Below, one piece after another: positions 9,309 through 18,358 of a stretch of DNA of 37,679 nt. The number at the start of each line of letters is the position of its first letter. Position 1 is the first letter of the stretch. Where the stretch lies: NCBI RefSeq assembly GCF_024518575.1, contig NZ_JANIHG010000014.1:1-37679 (forward strand), in the 5' to 3' direction. This DNA comes from Methanothrix sp. (GTDB taxonomy: Archaea; Halobacteriota; Methanosarcinia; Methanotrichales; Methanotrichaceae). The notes under the pieces are model-generated. The model worked only from the letters and a program-made list of their open reading frames with translations. It was not told the origin of the DNA and searched no databases. The translations under genes were made by a program, and so were the position numbers.

Positions 9309-9316
9309 TATATAAG
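9309..9316 (-). promoter_or_regulatory. TATA box for fusA block
   Basis: CTTATATA on the minus strand, predicting a start near 9287 and a leader of about 39 nt to the fusA ATG. Confidence 0.65.
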
Positions 9317-9478
9317 CCTTAGTTAGGATTGAAGATCCCAGGCGATGCTGGAAAGCATCTTCCGGCAGGTATCGGGATATCCACTCCCGAAGAGACCGGC
9401 TGTTTGGATGCCGTAAGGTGCAGCATCCTCGCAGAGATCAAGAGCAGTCCGCATCGGTCGAACAGTCGTGCTGAGCCC

Positions 9479-10792
9479 TCATGACGCGAAGATCTTCTTG
9501 ACCCTGGAGACGGACGACTGATATGAGACGACGAAGACCCTGTCCCCCTCCTCCAGGATCGTCTGCTCATCCGGGACCAGAGGAAGACCGTTTCTGAGGA
9601 TCATCCCGGCAATTGCGCCTGATGGCAACTCCTTCATGAGATGTTTGTCCACTAGCCTGGAGTTTGCCCTGACCGCGAAATCCATCAGTGTCATGCCCTC
9701 ATCGCTCAGCGTCACCATCTCCTCGCTTCCCATGGCGAGCCAGAGAACTGCATCTGCAGTGACCTGCCCGGGGCTTACAGCCCTGTCTATGCCGACACGC
9801 TCGAAGAGCTTTACGTAGTAGCTTCTGTTCGCCCTCGATATGATCTTCTTCGCGCCGAGCTGCCTTGAGAGAAGTGAGCTCAGAAGGTTCTTCTCGTCGA
9901 TCCCTGTGACCGCAAAGACGACATCCGCATCCCCCACCCCCTCCTCTGTCAGGAGAGATATGTCTGTCCCATCCCCATTCAGGATCATGGTATCCGAGAG
10001 ATATGTTGAGATCTCCCTGCACCTCTGGTTGTCGATCTCGATGAGCTTCAGATCTATGCCCATCTTCTCGAGCCGCTGGGCCAGATAGAAGCCCACAAGC
10101 CCCCCACCGACTATGACAGCCTTCTCGTCCCTTGCATTCTCATGTATGCTCTGCCTCAGATCCGCGACGCTTCTCGGATCAATCAGCATGGTCACATGAT
10201 CATTTGGTTTCACTGTGATATTCGGATCGCCAAGCCTGACCTTGCCATTGCTCTTTACAGCGACGATCTTCGAGCCTCTGGGTATTTTCAGGTCCCCGAC
10301 CTGGCCGACGAGCGGCATCTCCTCGCTCACCTTGAGCTCGATCAGCTCGAGCATACCGCCGGCGAGCCTTCTGTTCATCAGAGCCGCCGGAAACGAGATC
10401 GTGCTGGCGAGATCCTCGACCATGACAAGCTCCGGACAGATCATGTACTCTATTCCCAGCTCCTTCAGAGGCTTCACCGGCTGATCGATGTACTCGGGGT
10501 TCCTGACCCTGGCTATTGTGTGTGTGACGCCCATCCGGCTCGCTATTATGCATGTGATTATGTTTATCTCATCGCTGCCTGTGACCGCCATGACCAGATC
10601 CATATCCTCGACATCGAGTTCCTCGAGAAGCCTCGCATTTGCCGCGTTCCCCTCCCGCAGCTTCAGGTCCATGCCCTCGAGGCGGCTCAGTGCGGCGATG
10701 TCCTTGTCAATGAGAGTCACATCGTGCTCTGCCGCCATCATCTCTGCCAGCCGGTAGCCGATCTCACCGGCGCCGGTTATGAGTACATGCAT
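9479..10792 (-). CDS. trkA: TrkA-type K+ uptake regulatory subunit
   Basis: 437 aa, two tandem RCK modules as in full-length TrkA. The first nucleotide-binding fold starts at residue 1 (MHVLITGAGEIG) with the acidic strand end TLIDKD. The second begins near residue 215 (VIVGGGLVGFYLAQRL, LIEIDN). Each is followed by a TrkA_C (RCK-C) domain (e.g. GGMLELIELKVSEEMPLVGQ and MDFAVRANSRLVDKH). It would gate a membrane TrkH/KtrB channel in response to nucleotide, but no trkH is in the window. The frame is open upstream to 10978, overlapping the divergent DHH gene; ATG 10792 is chosen because the family starts there and a TATA box sits at 10825-10833. Confidence 0.95.
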   Translation of the reverse strand: MHVLITGAGEIGYRLAEMMAAEHDVTLIDKDIAALSRLEGMDLKLREGNAANARLLEELDVEDMDLVMAVTGSDEINIITCIIASRMGVTHTIARVRNPEYIDQPVKPLKELGIEYMICPELVMVEDLASTISFPAALMNRRLAGGMLELIELKVSEEMPLVGQVGDLKIPRGSKIVAVKSNGKVRLGDPNITVKPNDHVTMLIDPRSVADLRQSIHENARDEKAVIVGGGLVGFYLAQRLEKMGIDLKLIEIDNQRCREISTYLSDTMILNGDGTDISLLTEEGVGDADVVFAVTGIDEKNLLSSLLSRQLGAKKIISRANRSYYVKLFERVGIDRAVSPGQVTADAVLWLAMGSEEMVTLSDEGMTLMDFAVRANSRLVDKHLMKELPSGAIAGMILRNGLPLVPDEQTILEEGDRVFVVSYQSSVSRVKKIFAS

Positions 10793-10824
10793 GATCCCTA
10801 ATCGGATATGCTCTGGGAAAAAGA

Positions 10825-10833
10825 TTTCTATAA
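10825..10833 (-). promoter_or_regulatory. TATA box for trkA
   Basis: TTATAGAAA on the minus strand, about 37 bp before the trkA ATG, giving a leader of about 10 nt. Confidence 0.5.
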
Positions 10834-10912
10834 GGCGAACACCGTACCACTGTTTTCTGTTCCGCTGCGACCTTGATGCGGAGCATGACGAGAAGGAGAA
10901 GATCGCATAAGC

Positions 10913-11860
10913 ATGCGCATTCCCGAATCCGATGCCATAAAACACCTTTGCGGCCACAGGAAGATATATCTGTGCCACAGGAACGCAGACCCTGACGCGA
11001 TAGGGAGCGCTTTCGCTCTCAGCTGGCTTTTCGGCGGCGATATCGGGGTCTTTGGCGATCTGAGCAGGTCTGCCATCCAGCTTGCAGATTCGATAGGAAT
11101 AAAGCCATTAATAGACCCGGATCTCAACTCCTACGAACTGGTCGTTCTTGTTGATACCTCAGTGAGCTCACAGATAGGCGGCGCGAAGCTACAGAGGTAC
11201 GGCGTCATAGATCACCATCTCGATACAGATCTCTTGGAGGATGCAGAGTTCTACATTCAGCGAGAGGTGAATTCGACAGCTCAGATCGTGTGGGATATCG
11301 TAAAGAGTTCCGGCAGAGCATCCGAGATCCCCAGAGGGGTCGCGCTTGCCCTCGTCGCAGGAATAGTCTCTGACACAGGGAGGTTCAGGCACGCCTCAGC
11401 AGAGACATTCAGATGCGTGTACGAGATCCTGGAGGCCGGTGATGTGGATTACGGCGAGGTCATGGAGGTCCTCTCCAGAGCTCCCCTGGAATTCTCACAG
11501 CGTGTGGCAGTGCTCAAGGCCGCGACCAGAGCGAGGATCACCTGGAGGGGCGAGTGGATAATCGCATGCACAGAGGTGAGTGCATTCGAGGGCTCCTCTG
11601 CCATGGCGCTTCTCGACCTGGGCGCTGATATCGCGTTCGCAGCCAGCAGCCACTGCGGGGTCTGCAGGGTGAGCGGAAGGGCGAGCTTCAGAGCGGTACA
11701 GGCCGGCATCGACCTCGCGGAGCTGATGAAGAGCGTGGCCAGAATGCATGACGGGAGCGGCGGCGGCCACCGCGGGGCTGCCGCAATGGAGGCGTGCTAT
11801 CCTCCAGGAAGGCTGCTGGCAGAGCTGGCTGAGGCAGCACTTGACAGGCTGAAGGCCTGA
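10913..11860 (+). CDS. DHH-family phosphoesterase (NrnA/RecJ-like)
   Basis: 315 aa. DHH motifs in order: I CHRNADPDAIGSA, II VVLVDTS, III IDHHLDTD (the name-giving DHH), IV AGIVSDTGRFRHA. The C-terminal DHHA1 domain ends with the substrate-binding GGGHRGAAAM. These Asp/His residues bind two Mn2+ ions. Family members are nano-RNases, pAp phosphatases, cyclic-dinucleotide phosphodiesterases or RecJ-like exonucleases; the sequence does not show which. The gene is divergent from trkA and convergent with pgk. A GGAG lies rather far upstream, so the start is reasonable but not certain. Confidence 0.92.
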   Translation: MRIPESDAIKHLCGHRKIYLCHRNADPDAIGSAFALSWLFGGDIGVFGDLSRSAIQLADSIGIKPLIDPDLNSYELVVLVDTSVSSQIGGAKLQRYGVIDHHLDTDLLEDAEFYIQREVNSTAQIVWDIVKSSGRASEIPRGVALALVAGIVSDTGRFRHASAETFRCVYEILEAGDVDYGEVMEVLSRAPLEFSQRVAVLKAATRARITWRGEWIIACTEVSAFEGSSAMALLDLGADIAFAASSHCGVCRVSGRASFRAVQAGIDLAELMKSVARMHDGSGGGHRGAAAMEACYPPGRLLAELAEAALDRLKA

Positions 11861-11913
11861 TCCGCCTGAGGTGCGCGTGGCCATCGATTTTTTGAAGTTG
11901 ATGCGGATGGTTT

Positions 11914-11951
11914 CCAGGGATGCCCTTCATTTACACGTGAAGATGCCCTGG
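11914..11951. terminator. Hairpin between convergent DHH and pgk genes
   Basis: CCAGGG (11914-11919) pairs with CCCTGG (11946-11951), and inside it CTTCA (11925-11929) pairs with TGAAG (11938-11942). It lies just after both stop codons. A T6 run at 11888-11893 on the plus strand is the more likely terminator for the DHH gene. Confidence 0.4.
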
Positions 11952-11957
11952 GAGCCA

Positions 11958-13172
11958 TCAGAGCTTCCTGTACCTCGCTGCAGCGCTCTTCAGCGCCTCG
12001 ATTCCTGGCATCGGCTCTCCGGAGAGGTATGTTATGCTCGCGCCGCCGCCCATGCTCACGTGCGAGAACCTCGACTCCAGGCCGAGCTTCTCGATCGCGG
12101 CGACAGTATGGCCACCGCCGGCTATCGAGTAGCCTGCCTCCGTCGCGGCCTTCAGGATCTCGGCCGTTCCGAGAACGAACTTCTCCTTCTCGGTTATGCC
12201 GGCAGGCCCGTTGAGCACCGCAACCCTCGCGGATCTCAGGATCTTCGAGAACTCAACTATCGTCTCGAGCCCGATATCTGAGATGGGGTAGTCGGGTATG
12301 CTCTCCACGCTCGCCTCGAGCCTCTCGCCATCCTTATCGACGGCGATGTCCCTTGGCAGAATGACCTTTCCAGGGCGCTCATTCAGGATCTTCCGAGCGA
12401 TCTCGACCTGATCCAGGTACCCCTGGCTCTCCACGAACCTGCGGTTTGTCTCGCCCACATTCACTCCAGCTGCCATCAGAAAAACTACAGAGACGAGACC
12501 CAGAGCGAGAACAGAATCCGCACCGCGCCTGAGAACGTTCTGGGCGACCTTTATCGAGTCGTCGACCTTCGCGCCGCCAAGTGCGAAGACGCACGGATGC
12601 TCACTGGCCTTCAGACCCTTATCGAGCGCCTGGATCTCTCTATCCATGAGGATCCCGGCTGCGCTCGGCAGGACCTCTGTAAAGCCAACAACAGAGAGAT
12701 GAGATCTGTGTGATACAGCAAAAGCATCATTTATGAAGACATCGAAGAGCGGGGCGAGCTTCTGCACCATATGGCTCTTTGCGTGGTCTGCAGGGCTCCT
12801 CGAGAGGCTCTCCTCCGCATAGAACCTGGTGTTCTCCAGCAGCAGAACCTCACCCGACTCGAGGGAGCGTATCGCATCCCTGGCGGTGCTGCCGAATATA
12901 TCATCAACGTAGTTCACGTCCTTCCTCAAGAGCTTTGTCAGCTGTTTTGCATGCGGCTCCATGGTGGAGAAGTCCTTCTTGCCAGGCCTAGACTGGTGGG
13001 CCATCAGAACGACCTTGGAGTCCTCCAGGGCCTTCAATGTATCAAGATGGCTCCTGAGCCTCTTGTCGTCCAGAATCCTTCCCGTGGGGTCCATCGGTGA
13101 GTTGATGTCAACTCTCACCAGCACCCGTTTGTTCTCCAGTATGAGATCATCCATGGTGAGGTAATCCTTCAC
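11958..13172 (-). CDS. pgk: Phosphoglycerate kinase
   Basis: 404 aa, normal length. It converts 1,3-bisphosphoglycerate and ADP to 3-phosphoglycerate and ATP, mostly in the gluconeogenic direction in a methanogen. Motifs: VLVRVDINSPMD (N-terminal substrate region), AHQSRPGKKD, FALGGAKVDDS, and the C-terminal nucleotide end SIAGGGHTVAA...MGGGASI. The frame is open to 13262. GTG 13172 is chosen because GGAGG (13179-13183) is exactly 6 nt upstream and archaeal PGKs start with a similar YLTMDD segment; ATG 13154 would remove it. It is convergent with the DHH gene. Confidence 0.95.
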   Translation of the reverse strand: MKDYLTMDDLILENKRVLVRVDINSPMDPTGRILDDKRLRSHLDTLKALEDSKVVLMAHQSRPGKKDFSTMEPHAKQLTKLLRKDVNYVDDIFGSTARDAIRSLESGEVLLLENTRFYAEESLSRSPADHAKSHMVQKLAPLFDVFINDAFAVSHRSHLSVVGFTEVLPSAAGILMDREIQALDKGLKASEHPCVFALGGAKVDDSIKVAQNVLRRGADSVLALGLVSVVFLMAAGVNVGETNRRFVESQGYLDQVEIARKILNERPGKVILPRDIAVDKDGERLEASVESIPDYPISDIGLETIVEFSKILRSARVAVLNGPAGITEKEKFVLGTAEILKAATEAGYSIAGGGHTVAAIEKLGLESRFSHVSMGGGASITYLSGEPMPGIEALKSAAARYRKL

Positions 13173-13210
13173 GCAATCCCTCCAGGTGGTAGGACTGATT
13201 GATAAATCAG

Positions 13211-13220
13211 ATAATATAGC
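13211..13220 (-). promoter_or_regulatory. TATA box for pgk
   Basis: GCTATATTAT on the minus strand, predicting a start near 13189 and a short leader that contains the GGAGG of the GTG start. Confidence 0.6.
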
Positions 13221-13261
13221 TTTCCCTGTCGGATCGGACAGCGTTAGTCGCAGCGTGCACA

Positions 13262-13551
13262 CTACGCATGAAAATTTGCAGATATTGAGGCGGTCTCAAA
13301 ATAACCGGCAGTGCTACGGCAGGTCATCTTGTCATTGAGATCAACAGCTCTGGTCTGAAGATGTGTGACCGTTATGCCAGTGAGTGCCAATTCCTGAAAT
13401 TGCATCCTTGGATCGATCCGGTGAGCTGGGTCCTGAAAATCAGATGCATAGCGCCATCGATTGCTGAAGCCCTCTTGAGGCAGGTTCAGCATCGAAAAGC
13501 ATGCGACGCGCGGTAATTCGTTCTGTTAATCCAATTTACAGCAATGAGAAG
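13262..13551. other. Gap between pgk and tRNA-Met
   Basis: A minus-strand ORF of 76 codons (13262-13492, MLNLPQEGFSNRWRY...) fills most of this gap and lies downstream of the tRNA. It has no recognised family, no clear ribosome site and no promoter of its own, so it is not called as a gene. It could be decayed coding sequence. Confidence 0.3.
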
Positions 13552-13626
13552 TAGCGGGGAGTAGATTTGAACTACTGATCTACGGGTTATGAGCCCGTCG
13601 GGATTTCCTGGCTACCCCACCCCGCT
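13552..13626 (-). tRNA. Initiator tRNA-Met (CAT)
   Basis: Acceptor AGCGGGG/CCCCGCT with A1-U72 pair and discriminator A. The anticodon stem-loop CGGG-CTCATAA-CCCG carries the three consecutive G-C pairs of initiator tRNAs. T-loop TTCAAAT. No intron and no encoded CCA. The A1-U72 pair plus the GGG/CCC stem distinguish it from elongator tRNA-Met. Confidence 0.95.
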
Positions 13627-13660
13627 TCTGTGGGATACAAGCTAGAGAACGCAGATCCGG

Positions 13661-13667
13661 TATAAAA
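13661..13667 (-). promoter_or_regulatory. TATA box for tRNA-Met
   Basis: TTTTATA on the minus strand, about 38 bp before the first tRNA base, leaving a 5' leader of about 10 nt for RNase P to remove. Confidence 0.6.
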
Positions 13668-13750
13668 CCCTTTTGCAGGACCAGCGCGACGGATCGCGCT
13701 TGAATGCCATGATGAGAGGAGGGGATCGGGAGATCCCATCGCTCGACCCA

Positions 13751-14671
13751 TCACTTTCTCCGCATCATCTCCTGCACGCTGGCCAGCCTCTCGCGCGCAG
13801 CCAGCACCTTCTCCTGAGTTGTCATGGGCTTCTGCTCCTCCATCTGTGGAGGTAGCTGTGGGAGTGTCTGGGTCACGTTTGTGGTCTCATTCACCCCGGC
13901 TGCAGCAGGTGCAGCCTCAGCCGGCACTTCCGCAGAAGCTTCAACAGGCACGCTCATCTGTATCTCGATCAGACTTGTGTCAAGGGGTATCTGGATCGCG
14001 TGATCACTTGCGAAGTCGTACTCGAGAAGAGCCGGCCTGCTTCTGGGCGAGATGCTCGCAAACGTTATCTCTCTCTTCATTATGCTCTTCGGTGGTATGA
14101 TTACCGGAGAGAACGTGGCATCGGCAAAGTACCTCCAGCCCCACTGATCGACCAGCGTGAAGTTCTCAGGGCTCATTATTATCTCGCCCTCGGTCGCGTT
14201 GTTTGACAGGCTTATCTCCATTGATACCGTCTGGCTTGTGTTGGAGAGGAGCCAGTCTGTTATACCGTAAAACCTGAAGTTCGCAACCCCATTGGTGTAC
14301 TTGACAGGCTTGTCCCATGCGATGGAGAAGGGGCTGCTCCCCTCAGGGATCACGGTCAGGTATGATGGATCCGAGGTCCTGGGAAGCATGAAGACCAGGG
14401 CGAACCTCCCCGGCTGCAGCGCCCTCGAGCGACTGAGATCCACCGGATAGGTGTTGTTGTTCTGATCCACAACCTCGAACGTCGCGTTGATCCCTCGTGT
14501 CATCCCAACATCGAGAAAGAGTGAGCTGGTGTTTATATCATAGTGGCTCTTGTATCCATCAAAGACAACGCATGTGACAGCGCCATTGCTCCCCTGGAAA
14601 GGATACGCATGAGATGCTGAGATCAATCCCAGGATCAGGACCAATGGCCAGATAGATCTGATCGCGTTCAT
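13751..14671 (-). CDS. Secreted protein of unknown function, partner of upstream repeat protein
   Basis: 306 aa. Residues 1-22 form a signal peptide (WPLVLILGLISASHA-YP). The body (~25-230) is beta-rich with many sequons (NTS, NAT, NTS, NAT, NFT) and WGWRYFADATFSPVIIPP. An Ala/Pro/Glu-rich linker follows (EASAEVPAEAAPAAAG), then a helical C-terminus (TTQEKVLAARERLASVQEMMRR) that could be a coiled coil. No C-terminal membrane anchor is visible. It starts 8 nt after the stop of the 1147-aa surface protein gene, so the two are almost certainly co-transcribed. I do not recognise a family. Confidence 0.75.
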   Translation of the reverse strand: MNAIRSIWPLVLILGLISASHAYPFQGSNGAVTCVVFDGYKSHYDINTSSLFLDVGMTRGINATFEVVDQNNNTYPVDLSRSRALQPGRFALVFMLPRTSDPSYLTVIPEGSSPFSIAWDKPVKYTNGVANFRFYGITDWLLSNTSQTVSMEISLSNNATEGEIIMSPENFTLVDQWGWRYFADATFSPVIIPPKSIMKREITFASISPRSRPALLEYDFASDHAIQIPLDTSLIEIQMSVPVEASAEVPAEAAPAAAGVNETTNVTQTLPQLPPQMEEQKPMTTQEKVLAARERLASVQEMMRRK

Positions 14672-14679
14672 GAAACCTC

Positions 14680-17600
14680 CTACCTTCCAACCCTTACTGA
14701 TGTCACGTTCTTGCTCCCTAGGGCAGCGCTGCCCTTCGGTCCAATGCCGCTGAGAGCCTCGTCCACCATGGATCTTATTGTGTAATTGACTGACACGCTG
14801 CTGATGCTGCTTCGATCCCTGACCTGCACGGTGATGTTGTGATCACCCGTTGCCACACCCACGGTGTTCCATGTGAACTTGCCGGACGGCGACCAGTCTG
14901 TGGCGGGCGAGCCGTCCACCAGGAATCTGTAAAGGAGCGGATCGCTCTCCGAATCGTGCGCCACTGCGGTCCATATCACAGATATGCCGGCGTGCTGCGG
15001 GCTGCTCAGATCCGGTGTGAGACTTTCGATCACAGGCGGCTGGTTCACGACCCTCTTTGATTCCACCGTGAACTCGGATGTTATGCTCTGGCCGTTCTCA
15101 TGGGCCTCATCCCTCACAACCGCTGTTATGCTGTGCCTTCCCTCCTCTGAGACTCTCAAAGTCCATCGGCCTGTGCCCGACCAGTCGCTCACAGCCACGC
15201 CATCGACAAAGAACCTGTACAGCAGCGCATCGCCCTCGGGATCCCTCGCCTCCGCTGTCCATATCACATCATCCCCGGGCTCGAAAGGTCCGGCCCTGTC
15301 AGATGTGAGGGATATCACCTCAGGTGGTCGATTCTCAGGGTTCAGGATGAACTTCGCTGTCTGAGCAGAATCAAAGCCCGTGGAACCTGCATGCTGTCCG
15401 TCCCTGGCCCACACCCCAACCAGGTACTCCCCGGAAGGTAAACCGGATGTGTTCCATATCCAGGTACCTGACGAAGACCAGTCGGACACAACCTTTCCGT
15501 TCAGCGAGAATCTGTACAGAAGCGTGTCGTTGTCAGGATCATCCGCTGATGCGGTCCATGTTATCATCGAGCCCACAGGCTGCGGGCTTTCTGGAGAGGA
15601 TGAGAGCTTCAGCCTGGCCGGCGGCCTGTTGGGGGCGCTGAGCTCGAAGCCCTTCTCCTTTGCATCATCATGATCTGCATGCATGCCGTCTCTCACATGA
15701 ACGGTGAACATGTGATTGCCAGGACGGAGCCCGGATGTATCGAGCTCGAATACCGCGGATGACGACCACTCGCTCACAGCCACGCCATCAACAAAGAACC
15801 TGTACAGGATCGGATCGTTATCTGGATCCTCTGCCAGTACGCTCCAGGTGATCCTCGAGCCAACTGGCTGCGGGTCCCCCCTGTCAGGCAGGAGGCTCAG
15901 CGCCCTTGGTGGAGAGTTCTTCTTTTCAAGAGAGAAGACCACATCCTTCCTGTCGTGATCCTTGTGACGATCGTCCTTGGCCAGAGCGCTCACCCTGTGC
16001 TCCCCCTCGCTGTAGCCGCTCGTGTTCCATACGAACCAGGGTTTCGCAGACCAGTCGCTCACCACGACGCCATCGACCAGGAACCTGTATAGGACGGTAT
16101 CGTTATCGGGATCATCTGCGGAGGCTGTCCATTTTATCGCCGATCCAACTGGCTGGGGGCTCTCCCTGTCAGGCGCCAGTCCCGTGATCCTCGGAGGGGC
16201 GTTTGCTTCCACGATCTCTATGACCCTCTCCAGAGAATCATCACTTTCAGATGAATGGAGGCCATCCCTAACATCAACGCGGAGAGTATGATTCCCGGGA
16301 GCGAGACCGGATGTGTTCATAACAAACACGCCAGATCCAGACCACTCTCCAGCAGGATGGCCGTCAACATAGAACCTGTAAAGAAGCGTGTTGTTCTCCG
16401 GATCTGACGCGGCAGCAGACCATCTGATCTGTGCGCCCTGAGGCTGCGGCCCCTCTGGATCTGAGATCAGAGCTGTGAGCTCCGGCGGCAGGTTCACAGG
16501 AATGAGTTTGTACAGCGACCATGCCGTATCCTCGCAGTCTGTGTGATTCGAATCCCTCACACAAGCGCTCACGTTGTACTCGCCAGCTGGGATTCCCGAT
16601 GTGTACCACGTCCAGCTCGGGCTGCTGCTCCAGCCGGTGATCGGCCTGCCGTTCAAAAAGAACCTGTAGCTCATCCCATCCGAAGGTCCAGATGCCCTGA
16701 CAGTCCAGACAACCGTGGTTCCGACCTTCTGGGGGCTCTCCTTATCCGGCACAAGGCTCTCGATCTCGGGGCGCAGGTTCAGAGGTGCGATCCACTGGGA
16801 TGTATTCTCCGGCGCGCTCATGCTCCTGTTCATCTCGTTAAGAGATGCTGGAGACAAATGATCTGCACTCGTGTTCTCGATATTCGGTGAGGCTGTGGAT
16901 GCATTCGTTGATCTCTCAGCAACGCCATGCGAATCTTCTTTCGTCTGATTTTGGCTGGCGGAAGCGTTCATCAAAGCATCAACGATGGAAGCAGGGAACG
17001 TGGTGTTCGCGACGGCGGTTGCGTTTTCGTGAGGCCTTGCTGCGGCGCCTGATACATTGCCGGTCATATTATCCACAGGCGTCCTGCTCTCGTTCTGCGG
17101 CATCTCAGAACCAGCGCTCTCATCCCTTTCAGGAGGGGATGTGGAGCCAGAGCCGCTTGACGATCCAGAGCCACCGGATCCCGATGACCCACTCCGCGTG
17201 GCAGCCAGCGATGTGCTGCGCAGAGATGCGCCCTGCGAGATGTTCTTCGAGACATTCGTGACATTCGAAGTGATGTTAAGGGACTGCGTCTCCCCGCCTG
17301 CTGAAACGTTCTCCGGAGGCGTTTCTGTGAAGTAATCGCTGATCCTCATAGTTTTCTGGTAATCCTTTATCATCTCGCCGTCCCTGTAGAGAGCAATTCT
17401 GAGCGCGCAGAGATCTCCTGCGTCTTCGGGCATGCTCCACTCCAGCGTCTCCTCGTGTGCATCACCATCAGCCAGGTGCGTATTCCTCTGAGCCGCCAGA
17501 GTTCCATTCATCTCAACAGCTATCGTGTAGTTCGCAGCCGCTCCCTCATGGTTTATGACTCCAAAGATCGCTGTCGCGCGCCCATCGCTCTTCATGCTCA

Positions 17601-18123
17601 GACCGGTCACGTAGAACTCCGTGAAACCCTCCCGCTTCTCGCTCTTCACAGTCACGTAGCCGAAAGATATGGCAGCGATCATCAGAAGAAGAACGATTGC
17701 GGGGACGATGTTCTGCGGGATAGCACCTCGGTTGCTCCTTAGGCCGTAGCGGTGGGTTTGGAGAGAGAAACGCCTCCTCCTCGGGACCGCGCCCCTGCGG
17801 ATATGCGCAAGGACCGCGAGAATCAAGACCAGGACAGCAAGAATCAGCACGGGAATTTCCCGAAGGCCCAGCGCGATCTCCGCCAGCAACATCACCAGCG
17901 CCAGAAAGATGCTTAGTGCGATCCTCTGTGAAACAGATCCGAGCGGGTCGTTCTCGGGAAGCACTGCTGATATGAGCGCATAGAGCAGAAGCGCCTGAAG
18001 CGCGAACGAGATCGCATCAGCATGGACGCTCATGCCGATGGCCGCAGTGAGCAGAGCCAGTGCAGCCACCACAATGAGATCCAAAGGCAGTGCATCGCCT
18101 CTCAGCCGGATTTTACTCGCCAC
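14680..18123 (-). CDS. DUF1616 membrane protein with seven tandem Ig/PKD-like surface repeats
   Basis: 1147 aa. Five hydrophobic helices at ~14-31, 37-55, 66-86, 89-107 and 137-157 are followed by EGFTEFYVTG...FGVINHEG, the typical exported part of DUF1616 proteins (~165-270). A Ser/Gly/Thr-rich stalk with many sequons spans ~290-445. Seven tandem repeats of ~94-99 aa fill ~450-1120; each has PP-x(6)-PDxESPQPVG, WTAxADDPDNDxxLYRFxVDG, DWS and a GEHxVxxxVRDxxH core, like beta-sandwich PKD/cadherin-type domains. Repeats 2-5 are closest to each other. Start is GTG 18123, with a CATAAAA box ~30 bp upstream. It is co-transcribed with the small secreted protein downstream. Likely adhesion or envelope role, inferred only. 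Confidence 0.8.
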   Translation of the reverse strand: MASKIRLRGDALPLDLIVVAALALLTAAIGMSVHADAISFALQALLLYALISAVLPENDPLGSVSQRIALSIFLALVMLLAEIALGLREIPVLILAVLVLILAVLAHIRRGAVPRRRRFSLQTHRYGLRSNRGAIPQNIVPAIVLLLMIAAISFGYVTVKSEKREGFTEFYVTGLSMKSDGRATAIFGVINHEGAAANYTIAVEMNGTLAAQRNTHLADGDAHEETLEWSMPEDAGDLCALRIALYRDGEMIKDYQKTMRISDYFTETPPENVSAGGETQSLNITSNVTNVSKNISQGASLRSTSLAATRSGSSGSGGSGSSSGSGSTSPPERDESAGSEMPQNESRTPVDNMTGNVSGAAARPHENATAVANTTFPASIVDALMNASASQNQTKEDSHGVAERSTNASTASPNIENTSADHLSPASLNEMNRSMSAPENTSQWIAPLNLRPEIESLVPDKESPQKVGTTVVWTVRASGPSDGMSYRFFLNGRPITGWSSSPSWTWYTSGIPAGEYNVSACVRDSNHTDCEDTAWSLYKLIPVNLPPELTALISDPEGPQPQGAQIRWSAAASDPENNTLLYRFYVDGHPAGEWSGSGVFVMNTSGLAPGNHTLRVDVRDGLHSSESDDSLERVIEIVEANAPPRITGLAPDRESPQPVGSAIKWTASADDPDNDTVLYRFLVDGVVVSDWSAKPWFVWNTSGYSEGEHRVSALAKDDRHKDHDRKDVVFSLEKKNSPPRALSLLPDRGDPQPVGSRITWSVLAEDPDNDPILYRFFVDGVAVSEWSSSAVFELDTSGLRPGNHMFTVHVRDGMHADHDDAKEKGFELSAPNRPPARLKLSSSPESPQPVGSMITWTASADDPDNDTLLYRFSLNGKVVSDWSSSGTWIWNTSGLPSGEYLVGVWARDGQHAGSTGFDSAQTAKFILNPENRPPEVISLTSDRAGPFEPGDDVIWTAEARDPEGDALLYRFFVDGVAVSDWSGTGRWTLRVSEEGRHSITAVVRDEAHENGQSITSEFTVESKRVVNQPPVIESLTPDLSSPQHAGISVIWTAVAHDSESDPLLYRFLVDGSPATDWSPSGKFTWNTVGVATGDHNITVQVRDRSSISSVSVNYTIRSMVDEALSGIGPKGSAALGSKNVTSVRVGR

Positions 18124-18358
18124 CCTTTAAGCCTGTTGGATCTCTATCTTCCCATTTTATGTGTTAAAGCTTTCTCTGAGTGCTGCATCGGATATGTGGA
18201 ACCAGAGATGTGGAACCGGCCAGTGACCGGCATTCTGAGACTCGCCCTCGTATTCGCAGCGCAGTGCCGTTCAGGCAGGATCAGAGACACCTTTTCCATT
18301 ATCAGAGCATGTCTGATCTGAAGTACGTACTGCTCATCAGTAACATACTTAAGCACAG

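Noticed and set aside
10142-10801. 219-codon plus frame
   Set aside because: Antisense to trkA; no ribosome site and shadow-like composition.
10793-10978. N-terminal extension of TrkA
   Set aside because: It would overlap the DHH gene, and the nucleotide-binding fold starts at ATG 10792 with a TATA box just upstream.
13262-13492. 76-codon minus frame between pgk and tRNA-Met
   Set aside because: No promoter, ribosome site or family; kept only as a note on the gap.
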